Part shown: in pieces, positions 43,601 to 50,206 of the stretch
How positions within the stretch are numbered: the first letter of the stretch is position 1
How the letters are laid out: each line of letters begins with the position of its first letter
Origin: a virus
DNA: 64,000 nucleotides
Direction: 5' to 3' (one strand)
IMG/VR virus record: IMGVR_UViG_3300005663_000037
Span: 36,622 to 100,621 of that record
Translations under genes and position numbers: made by a program
The notes under the pieces: generated by a model
What the model saw: only the letters and a program-made list of their open reading frames with translations
The model's database searches: none
Told to the model about the DNA's origin: nothing

Positions 43601-46600
43601 TTCTCTATAAAGCCCATAAACTCATTAGAAACTAACATCATGTTTCTATAAAAATCTGCCATGAGTCTGGGATCGTACTCTGGAGAAGACACCTCACTCT
43701 TTCTCCTCAATGCTTCTCCTACCTTTCGGAGCTTCTCTAGTTTAGACGATGTTAGTCTAAATATTGCATCTTCAAGTTTCCTTGAAGTCGTTGTTATTTG
43801 TAAGACATCTGAGTATAGCTCATTGAAAGGTAGGTAGTTATATTGTTTCTTTTCAGGAGTTGAAAGATAACTTTCCTGATCAGTTTTTATAGTAGATAGA
43901 AACAACTTAACTTGACCACTCAGTTTATCTTTCATTGATTCTTCTAAATGAGAACCGATAAGATGATCTTTCTCGTATCTTTCAGGATCATCTGCTGCTT
44001 CTACATCATCATATCTTACCCTATGACCAAACTCTTTTAATTGTCTCTCTGCTTCTTCTCTCCATCCTCTTCCCTCTGGAGGTAAGTTCCCGTAAGGTTG
44101 TTCACTTGTATTCCAATTCTCATATATATGTCTGAATAGGAAGAAGTTCTTACTAAGTCTTACTCCTTTACTTGTTTGCATAATCTTTAAAGACGGAACA
44201 GTAAAGGATTTTATTGAATCATAAACCTTCTTGGCCTCGTCTACACCTAGATTATTACCTGTCTTAGCATCCAGAATAGCATTACTAAGTAAGCCATTAC
44301 GTATCCTTTCGTAGGTTATGAGAGGAGACTCTACTCTGCCTTCCGCAGCAATCTTCTTCTGCTCATCTAGAAATGCCGAGTTGATAGTTCTAAGAAGATC
44401 CTCCTTAGCTTGAGAGCTAACAGAAAACTGCAGGGAGAATACTGTATTGAAGTCACCCTCAGGGCCTAGTATGTCCGCCGGCTCCTCTTTTTCTAGCGGG
44501 GCTTCTCCAAGTGTAATATCAGAAGGCTTCCCAATGTTCTCTTCTAACAAAAGTTGTATGTCCTGGTATATACTACCATTCTTGTTTACAGCATTCGTTA
44601 GAAGAATACCGCCAGCAGGATGTTCCTTAGATGAAGTTAGATAGTTAATATAACTATCGTAGGTATCGTCAAAGGTTACTCTACTCTTATACTTTCCTAC
44701 ACTATTTATTAAGTCCTTTCTTACATTATATCTCTTGTTTTTAAGAAAGTTTCTTAGATTTTGTTCTATAGGATAAGTACTTATAGCTTTACTAGATATA
44801 AACTTCTCAGTTTCTTCATCGTACTTTTGAGGATAAACCGTTCCCTTAACCTTTGTTAGTTCTTCCTGATCTATCTTTATAACTTCTCCCTTTCCACCTT
44901 TTCCAGCAGATGTAGTATCATTAAAGAGAATAAACATTCCTTCCGTTCCTTCTCTTACTTGAAGGAAGAACTTATTATCTCTAGTCTCTATAGCAGAATC
45001 CGTAAACAAAATATGTTCCAACTCCGTTATGTCCCCTTTTCTTAAAAGATTGATCGCTGTATCTACAGCATCATCAGATAGGAAAGAGGTATGTAGTTGA
45101 AGTGCTTTATATATACCGGATGGAGACATAAAGGCTGTATAGATAAGTCCCTGTTTTGACATTTCTGGACCGCCTTCTAAATAGACTGCTCCAAGATCCG
45201 AGATCATCTTCTCGTCACTGAGATTACTTTTGTCTAATTCAATCTTTGTACCTTCTGCAAACTGACTACCTTTAGTGGTAAGTATAGTAAGAGGAACTGA
45301 CTCTAATTCAAACTTATTTCCCTTCTTCGGAACCCATTGAGTTTGGAGAGTGGTTATAGAAATATTAGCTCTAGGAACGGTCATGATGTTTGCGTTACCA
45401 ACTACCTTGCTATAATCTCTATGGTTTTGATTATCTTTGGTAGTAGTACGCATTTCCACTTTCTCACCTGCCTGAAGTCTGCGGTATAATTCCTTTCTCC
45501 CAAGATTGATCGATTCTCCTTCTACTTCCTTATTCCCTGCTAACTTAGCAGCTCTGATTCCACTTTCTTTTATTACTACGAAGATAGGATGTTGATTCCA
45601 TTCTTCTCCTTTAAACTCTTCTTTATGCTCATCCCACCACTTGCTTTCTCCTTCTTTTACTAACTCTAGTTCTACAACAGTACCAAGAGGTAGGTTAGGA
45701 CTAGCTATAATATCCCAATTAATTTCTTCTTCTGGATTAGCTACGATTGGTTCACCATTCGCTAAGACAATTTTCTTGTCGTAGAACTCTCCTTCGTTTT
45801 TATAGTAACCTCCAGATGTAAGTACAGTAGTAGAAGATGTTTCTGGTTTTGTCTTAGGTTCATAGGTATCAGGTGCAGTTTCTTGACTACGCTCCAGAGC
45901 GTCTTCTATCTGTGGAGCTACAATCTCTATATCCTCTCCTGTTATAATCCCAAGCCCCTCTTCTACCATCTCCTGTTCTCGGTCAGTAATTTCCTTAAGG
46001 AGTTTTTCTTTCTGTTCTAGTGTTTCTTCTGTAGTTATATCTATTACGTTACCTGTCTCCGGATGTTTCCAAAGTTGTACTCCCCCCTCATCATACTCCT
46101 TTATATAACCTTGTTCTATTAACTCAGTATCTGTAAGTGGAACTTCGGTAGGAGAAACATGCTCTTCTACTAATTCATCTATAGCCTCCTGAGCTTCTTC
46201 ACTAGTAGTCTCTTTTTTTAACTCTTCTAGAGTCTCAGGTTTTGTCCCTTCAAGGTCTTTCTTTACCCGTTCCTTTGTTGTTGCTTTCTTTTTCTCTCTT
46301 TCTGATTTAATCCTAGCTGCCTCTTCTTTGACAGCCTGTTCTGTTGCCTTTTCTTTACTTTCTAATCTCTTTAGCATAGACTCTCGACTAGCTTCTGCGA
46401 TCTTAGCAGATTGTATTTTATTTCTAGCTTCCGTAAGAAGTTTACTTCGATCTGCTACACTAAGCTCATTAAAGTTCTCAAATTGCTCATTAAGGTAATC
46501 GGCAACTTCTTTCCTAGCTGCCAACTGTTTCTTAGTTATATCTTCCTTCAACATTACCATTACCTCACTATTCTCAGCAATATTGAGTTCATTGAGATAT

Positions 46601-48459
46601 TTTCTGGAAACCAGGTTATTCAACTGATCATGACTTACTACATTATATAGTAACTTTTGATCTTCCTCGGTTGGCTTTAGTTTGTCGTACTCTGTCTGTA
46701 TAGACTTAAGATCTACCTTGGCTTGTTTAAGTTGCTTTGTTAGATCTGTTTTTTCCTTCTTCTTTGCTTGCTCTAAATTCTTTTCTAAGATTTGAATTCC
46801 TCCTTTTACTCCCATCTCAGTACGGAGAAGCTCCGCTGCCAATACTCCATCGGCACTCAACTTACTTATGTCCAGAGACTTAAGACTTATATCCGCCATT
46901 TGTTTGCTGACCTTTCCATTCTGGGCTAGTAACTGTTCATTTTCAAACTGCCTTCTAACAAGAGAATCTGTTATCTTAGGGCCATGCTTATTTATACTAG
47001 CATCCCACAATTGACCTATTCTCTTAGTATTAGCTATAATAGTATCAATTGATTGGATATACTCAGGAGAGAAATCAGCTTGTTCCTCTTTAGGAGCAGT
47101 CTTAAGGATACTGAGATCTTCTACCATCTTGTCTATCTCTCCTAGTGAGGCATTCTTGAGAGCTAGTTCTGCCATCATCTGATCTCTGGTAAACTCTGCG
47201 TTATAAGGATCATCAGTCTTTAACGATTCTACATAGGCATTATTTGCTTGTATGAAGGATGCTTGTCTAGTATTAATTGCATCTATTCTAGCATCGTCAT
47301 AAGACTGTTCACCTGGCTTTACTCCACGCTCAAACAGTTTTTGCTTTAACCCTCGTCCTGCTGTCTGCATAACACCAGCACCGATAGCACCAAAGAACAT
47401 AGCAGTGTGCATCTCAGGTTCTTTAAGATACTGTCCTATTCTATCATGAAACTCTGAATCTTCTGCTAATCCATTCCTAAGATCAGCTAGGTATTTACTC
47501 TCTCTTGCAACTACGTATTGATAGCCTTCTTCAAAACCTTCACCAGCCATATCAATTCCTATTGCTGTTGCCATTTTCCTTCTACTAACTCCTAGTGAAC
47601 CTATATCCCCCACACCCTTAGATGTTTTTGTTGATCTAGCAGTAGCCGATTTCCCAATACCTCTAGATAGTAACATGTACTGTGGTATGTCTTGAAGAAG
47701 CATAGCGTAGTTAGCTATGTATGAAGTATGCGCAGCTTCTGAAGCAATTGATCTAGCCTTATCCTCATTTCCTGTTTTCCTAAGAGCATCATCATAGGTC
47801 TCTTTCCATGTCTGACTAGCTTCCATCATATTCTCCATATGTCTGGAAATAGTAGCCTGTGCAATAGGTTCGGCAAATCTCATAACTCTGCCCATCTTTG
47901 TGCCTATTCCCATCACCTTTCCTAATGCGGCAAGTCCTCTCGTAGCTCCTACAGCTGGTAACATAAGAGATATAGAACTAGCTATACTTGAGCCATTAGC
48001 AGCCCACCATTCAAAGGATAGAGGATGAAATCCACCTGGATCGTGCTCATACACGGGAGTAACTTCCTTAGCTCCTTCCCTGAGCCCCTTACCTATATCT
48101 GATAACCAATTACCCCACTCATCATTTTGTCCTTTAACTGTCTCTGCTATTTCTTGAAAGTCTAGGAGATAGCCTATACCTTCTAGTGTTCCACCAAGGA
48201 GTTCCCCTACAATAGTTTGATTAGCAAATCCCCCAAGTTCACTTAAGAAACCCTGTTGTTCTGCTCTGAATATTCCTCTATCTCCGGCGGTAGGTAGATA
48301 TCCTACATCATATCCAGATACATCTCCCCTATAACCTAAGGGGTCAAAGTCATTAGTAGGAACACTAGAACTTCTCTTACCAAATAAAGCTTCTTCATTC
48401 TTCTCCTTATCTTCAACTAAAGGAGTAGAACTTCTTTTACCAAATCCAGAATCTTGCAT
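34669..48459 (-). CDS. Giant virion polyprotein with RNA polymerase, ART and metallopeptidase motifs
   Basis: At 4,596 aa this is the largest gene. The RNA polymerase signature is at about 2640-2693: YRIPGHGKNSMIPLRIV, VILVPGEITTQMG, then DFDMD (2688-2692) supplying three Mg-binding Asp, as in the double-psi beta-barrel of crAss-like virion polymerases. An ADP-ribosyltransferase-like domain lies at about 2417-2500 (YYHGSNSPDIKNFD, GRGINFALTREDAKVYG). A zinc peptidase motif HEAVH is at 3539-3543. Helical and coiled-coil regions occupy about 540-760. Hydrophobic stretches occur near 155-180, 4170-4195 and 4465. By analogy it is packaged, injected and transcribes early genes; such multi-domain proteins are called polyvalent. 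Related phages often split it into two or three genes. It ends in TAG. Confidence 0.88.
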   Translation of the reverse strand: MQDSGFGKRSSTPLVEDKEKNEEALFGKRSSSVPTNDFDPLGYRGDVSGYDVGYLPTAGDRGIFRAEQQGFLSELGGFANQTIVGELLGGTLEGIGYLLDFQEIAETVKGQNDEWGNWLSDIGKGLREGAKEVTPVYEHDPGGFHPLSFEWWAANGSSIASSISLMLPAVGATRGLAALGKVMGIGTKMGRVMRFAEPIAQATISRHMENMMEASQTWKETYDDALRKTGNEDKARSIASEAAHTSYIANYAMLLQDIPQYMLLSRGIGKSATARSTKTSKGVGDIGSLGVSRRKMATAIGIDMAGEGFEEGYQYVVARESKYLADLRNGLAEDSEFHDRIGQYLKEPEMHTAMFFGAIGAGVMQTAGRGLKQKLFERGVKPGEQSYDDARIDAINTRQASFIQANNAYVESLKTDDPYNAEFTRDQMMAELALKNASLGEIDKMVEDLSILKTAPKEEQADFSPEYIQSIDTIIANTKRIGQLWDASINKHGPKITDSLVRRQFENEQLLAQNGKVSKQMADISLKSLDISKLSADGVLAAELLRTEMGVKGGIQILEKNLEQAKKKEKTDLTKQLKQAKVDLKSIQTEYDKLKPTEEDQKLLYNVVSHDQLNNLVSRKYLNELNIAENSEVMVMLKEDITKKQLAARKEVADYLNEQFENFNELSVADRSKLLTEARNKIQSAKIAEASRESMLKRLESKEKATEQAVKEEAARIKSEREKKKATTKERVKKDLEGTKPETLEELKKETTSEEAQEAIDELVEEHVSPTEVPLTDTELIEQGYIKEYDEGGVQLWKHPETGNVIDITTEETLEQKEKLLKEITDREQEMVEEGLGIITGEDIEIVAPQIEDALERSQETAPDTYEPKTKPETSSTTVLTSGGYYKNEGEFYDKKIVLANGEPIVANPEEEINWDIIASPNLPLGTVVELELVKEGESKWWDEHKEEFKGEEWNQHPIFVVIKESGIRAAKLAGNKEVEGESINLGRKELYRRLQAGEKVEMRTTTKDNQNHRDYSKVVGNANIMTVPRANISITTLQTQWVPKKGNKFELESVPLTILTTKGSQFAEGTKIELDKSNLSDEKMISDLGAVYLEGGPEMSKQGLIYTAFMSPSGIYKALQLHTSFLSDDAVDTAINLLRKGDITELEHILFTDSAIETRDNKFFLQVREGTEGMFILFNDTTSAGKGGKGEVIKIDQEELTKVKGTVYPQKYDEETEKFISSKAISTYPIEQNLRNFLKNKRYNVRKDLINSVGKYKSRVTFDDTYDSYINYLTSSKEHPAGGILLTNAVNKNGSIYQDIQLLLEENIGKPSDITLGEAPLEKEEPADILGPEGDFNTVFSLQFSVSSQAKEDLLRTINSAFLDEQKKIAAEGRVESPLITYERIRNGLLSNAILDAKTGNNLGVDEAKKVYDSIKSFTVPSLKIMQTSKGVRLSKNFFLFRHIYENWNTSEQPYGNLPPEGRGWREEAERQLKEFGHRVRYDDVEAADDPERYEKDHLIGSHLEESMKDKLSGQVKLFLSTIKTDQESYLSTPEKKQYNYLPFNELYSDVLQITTTSRKLEDAIFRLTSSKLEKLRKVGEALRRKSEVSSPEYDPRLMADFYRNMMLVSNEFMGFIEKETYEDDTKTVTVRSYNSNASRPEGRILERWRGNAKDNLFIKGENLEYEVDQRQVQKLETLLPLLEDRAKVIEDLSEVLKRAPVLQEFLEIIGADISQENLELALETGVEADGSYYSGANLYRYIIGIGETYGFSKLVTDLKNGQNIYDVDISILTRPISVQKNFESNTTDSYINEEGKTVYPINMPSTLDRVFEEFKKEGSSFVEMYDKDVWYNPTGNRLYKSIFLDQILEQPEFRRILRKYQFSAYKRKGEIEAKKTFANLNEIDETVLRYNAFVNGAAPNVMHIAFPLFADRSKLLFAVVPRLSMKDSLKHNTYTMGVRAMLMSYFYQDIAKMQREKRTPSTYKNYTENSQQFTLLPFLNKSKTAQQIRKMVEDMTAKQIEVELATDANKNLMGDLQKEINQFIENELTTELARLDNLKINKKSVSPDWRKLYPADKNTDPWREMVRDYVISDIIVKNELRRLIAGDLAFYTDYDNFNKRAATLTTPGMETLELSDLNDSYGDKRTYTTSILKDVFKEDIETLDGLEKIIPTTTEEAAKVIAPYRKEPGNPNRKGANKTDSMGFISLDKHRHKMEGQGTWLDEHEAAYKNYQAGGEFVTPDGIRPLLNPIKTIYDGFHLDVDNRVVRVVDKHVVFPLLREFTKASPAFEKLRLAMEEQGIDEVNMESARKVGLDLSGIKDINDDLSNWKTVELETRFQRIPQIVPENDKPVMMSTQARKHIISNMLSDEVGGKKGQWTQGYILGGKKIGGEELFDLYHNVTEQLVGRSLDDLNKQLGYTKEIVTETPFPNSITQETYYHGSNSPDIKNFDLSLQGKAHEGRGINFALTREDAKVYGTHIYEVKLNISKWVTTDAEAKTKTTYGIKDVDEIVVYHPDQVQIIKEEIKGLEEKEKFYTNLGRVIKRSIEERDLPENYERALNIIKTENDVTFELPLAFPAYQKRFEQIILSLFKKNVINQTINGASLVQIAELGGVQEEKGTKELGFVRNKDGKVIGAEVALPYKLAQKLGITNIEGIPGELRTLVGYRIPGHGKNSMIPLRIVRILPESMGKVILVPGEITTQMGTDFDMDKVFLMMPNAKVEYTTKTGEKWNPMGNFAATLEKQGYKFDSSESHILSRLMHTPESAKDIALEYPEKFKGHFALSVQYALSKLESEKQRLGATNPTITKIEYNTEDLEDNTREGLENLIIDINTSILTNPAHLEEMLESVDSSVLTEAANKLRPKKSKGNPFANVNSPGTEIEMSIRNKAASRGISTYASALKGQTIGQYARSDGGLRLQGNFTVIVDGEKYTKLNRVKDTNGRLITDNLSIRLSAALDNTKDPVLGSINDNEFTTPVINLLLRLGVVNVASSEWEAAANNLAVLLTNQPVILELTTKYLRGDNTPANLKSLIEKLGGRTDRLYNIDTEVLARNIGKEISEAEGQMELLSTFYFLHIAGRKLVEVNRVFSSDTPGTINTIAAIEARDDLIDSVTNGTPVEEREGRKRRNDIITGVEGVLDGRDYPMTSTFNGVINAAKDFSTQFFPFTRDGLTNIKRRMVSHLNKDNLTADQMNLINNDSFLWLMTIEGGPLQGLFTEKKVQELLVGTNSIDIQLQKVKELPAMKDNRLLARLLPHRDNMDRDNRYNTVSVERGYGLSQREQDDLTIAFREILKNSETKEFGKNLIHYTILSKGMTPTVDSIIDLVPIEVWSDPQYSFTQESMADYFRDSMIQFEKEQVFGEPFMEQFIENNAHVKDLVPYGGSYEDTSKSFIAKRGSSKTYLPGLGVTTDWPGAMVAFDRGLNKRVLLKKLNDQGLFKRVKIITDSYKLKNYNIHEDRDNRIIFSLRTNTVATRRRQKGEMNLQTFFNTTDFLSADEDIQLLIDKLREEVDFREGTFEVNTEKVKGERADALAYLRERSMVVREDLGIEEFTLALTHEAVHYATMPLLSRDGQYSAEVVDMLDRVKKADRFPADHQGLSSPEEFITAAYSDRNFQRQLSYIEGKKENTTIWSEFVDLMIKALNTVLGVDISGSVLEELFGKTQEAMNRQEGKIAPESDELRYAVFATRDNQISRQLDVLQKVIDSLKHKLAIYKRQIGEGKSHASLVKLREQLERRLEEVQYKEGILEYTRFANAQAGAVIEDLDEIEAAAGTPREKLVKLEKLLDYASSFGLIEEGFKEMYGEFGEEGLKIDRQYRDKYISPVLKAVQDVQSIYREVALENSVEFLFPYTRDVNLTKEDLRNSLNSIGEDITEGMHRVGAMVSSVDPILALTAKAVERKRAIIAKSMNSFVHGELQKQSEALRKYKKSQGVSEFNYRKFYDFMLIKQDGELTGDYIIPGTSEFKKLAKEEQEFITFFNKFYGSAQEKLPAIYRKGNQLIPILKPTQERLSEGQGPLSVMKHELRLASQITEENTEYAIERRDGQDRPFKLVPVKYVSTVGGENGMDTNAISLDMVSNLVRFMTMSRNYSAMSSIAPDLHAVKYLVGMRTVVDSKGSIKTVTPEGAPAPKQSPINPRTSNAYRRISSYLDMVVYGEYKEFEGDLFGTKINKAKVLDTITRSTALLQLGFNLSAGINNMTIGQFMNSIMTAGGLFYTGADYRWATKEYIKLLPEFMSDTTKRFTESTFGRYMEAYDIYQTFDEFGNPLKEESILKRLNMGASMFMINMGEHTMQTQLALSLAKSHRIEGGKIYSFMDWAEKHNKPMDKANKKVFNELPDVYSSISKKDDGSILVEGGILSKDLYEFAGRIKELYRHLHGNYNKKDTTVWQRTVLGRMSMLFRRWLAPGWDARFGREKFAGKTVFNEAIGANLPGRYVVTKNFLMEVVQDYKRLGGIVAASSKNWNEMPAWRKMFIQQTIKEGVLMLGTLIFVTALSSLEAGDEPEEGTVKRFFWDLAVYQAYRLNSELWFFINPIEAGKILRTPMATISVVEKLGKGIYSMLPAVTFDGIEWQRYEKGDKKGRWKGDKILDVVPLWNQIRGLKHLEERINYMKTF

Positions 48460-50204
48460 TACTTGTTTTTAGTTTTGTATACGTCTAGAATGTCTGATAG
48501 TAGATCAGCAAAGTTACTATATTCTAAGTTATAAGTCTTTCCATCAAACTCTTCAATAAAGTATCCACTTGTCTCTACTTGACCTTGTGAATTTCTTCTT
48601 GTCTTCTTTCGTCCCTTTATCTTCATTTCGGGAAGTACCTCCCCCTCATTAGTTATACCAGGAGTAGTATCAAATAGATTAAACAGGGAAGTAGTAGCTA
48701 TGTTTTGAACTTTAGGACTTGACTCACTCATAACGTACTGCTTCTGTCCTGTACTAGTACGTATATTAACTACATTTCCATCTAGTATAGAAGGGTTATC
48801 AGCTATATTTCCTAAATAGCTAATAGGATTAAGTCCTCCTACATAGGTAAGATCTTCTAAATCAGAATAGAGTTCGCTTCTTTCTTCCTTCCTCACCTGT
48901 TTAATATTGCTAAGATCATCTATTTCAAAGAGCGTCCTTTGTAAAAAAGCAGCAGTTAATTCATCCTCCTTGTTTCGTCTAATTGCTGGATCACTTGTAC
49001 CAATGATATAATTTTGACTAACTCCAGGAAGTACATCCTTTTGATACTGATCCCACATATCTAGCATAGAGGAGCTAGTATAATCAAAGTTTTTAGGTGC
49101 TTCTTCTCCTGTCATTACTCTAAATACTTCAGAACTCTTATCTAAGTATTCCTTATTAAGTTTTATATTACTCTCCTGTTGAACAGTCTCATCAAATTTT
49201 CCTCCTATACTTGTATCAGCAAGAAACTTTGAGTACTCAGTAAGTGACTCTACGTCACCTTTAAACTGAACTGCTGATCTAGGATTAAACCCAAACTTAG
49301 TCTTAATGCTAGGTTTTACTGGTATATCCCCTAAACGTTCTAATGTCAAAGTACTTGGATCCCCTGGTTTCTCTACTCTATTCAGGAAAGAAGGAAAAGA
49401 ATAGGAACTTATATCATTGCTACGAACTTGTCTGGAAGCTACACCCTGTAAGTAGGTCAGTACACTCATCTCTTTTTCCTCTTCTGTCATCTGTCTTCCT
49501 AACTGTTCCTCATGTACCCTCAGAAGTTGTTTTCCTTCATCTGAATTTAAGAAGTGAAATATAGACTGTTTAGCTCTCTCATCTGTTCTGGCCTCTGTTA
49601 CTCTTCCTGTATATCTTCCTGTTCTTATACCAGCAACAGCATCATCAAATAATGAAACTAATTCTGGTGGCATTTCCCCGCTCTCCCCTAATATCTTACC
49701 TAAAGACTTTTCTGCCTGTCCTAACCAATCTAACTGTTGCTGTCCCCCAAATCGTCCAGGTATATATCTACCAGTCTCGGGATTAATAGTAGTTGTTGGA
49801 TCTCCTGTATCAAAGAGTAGACTTTCACCTGCAAAATCAGCCTGTTGTCGTAGTTTCTGTGCCTGCTTGTAGTTTGCGGAAGTCTGGGCAAGGGCTAGTA
49901 GTCGGGGGTCACTAACTAACTGCCTAGTCAGTCCTCGTGCCCTTGTTTGAAAGTCAGGATTATAAAGACCTCCCTTGGAGGAGTCTATCAACTCCCTATA
50001 TGCTTGATCAACCCCCCCTGCGATCTCACTTCTCAGTTCAACGTCCCCAGGAGCTACATCCAATGTACCGAAGTAATCAAGGATAGTTTGCTCTTGTTCA
50101 GAATTTTTTGCGTACCTATTCTCCATTGTTCCGAGTAGGTTACCAAATTGATCCACAGGCTGCTCTTGACTAGCATACTGCGTTGGTCTAAATTGTAAAG
50201 GCAT
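48459..50204 (-). CDS. Virion-associated protein (581 aa)
   Basis: Its stop overlaps the giant gene's start by one base, so the two are coupled. Starts MPLQFRPTQYASQEQPVDQF. Mostly helical and charged, with EQTILDYFGTLDVAPGDVEL, QTRARGLTRQLVSDPRLLAL and a beta-rich end. In crAss-like genomes this slot, just upstream of the polymerase polyprotein, holds cargo or injected proteins. No enzymatic motif is seen. Confidence 0.65.
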   Translation of the reverse strand: MPLQFRPTQYASQEQPVDQFGNLLGTMENRYAKNSEQEQTILDYFGTLDVAPGDVELRSEIAGGVDQAYRELIDSSKGGLYNPDFQTRARGLTRQLVSDPRLLALAQTSANYKQAQKLRQQADFAGESLLFDTGDPTTTINPETGRYIPGRFGGQQQLDWLGQAEKSLGKILGESGEMPPELVSLFDDAVAGIRTGRYTGRVTEARTDERAKQSIFHFLNSDEGKQLLRVHEEQLGRQMTEEEKEMSVLTYLQGVASRQVRSNDISSYSFPSFLNRVEKPGDPSTLTLERLGDIPVKPSIKTKFGFNPRSAVQFKGDVESLTEYSKFLADTSIGGKFDETVQQESNIKLNKEYLDKSSEVFRVMTGEEAPKNFDYTSSSMLDMWDQYQKDVLPGVSQNYIIGTSDPAIRRNKEDELTAAFLQRTLFEIDDLSNIKQVRKEERSELYSDLEDLTYVGGLNPISYLGNIADNPSILDGNVVNIRTSTGQKQYVMSESSPKVQNIATTSLFNLFDTTPGITNEGEVLPEMKIKGRKKTRRNSQGQVETSGYFIEEFDGKTYNLEYSNFADLLSDILDVYKTKNK

Positions 50205-50206
50205 AT

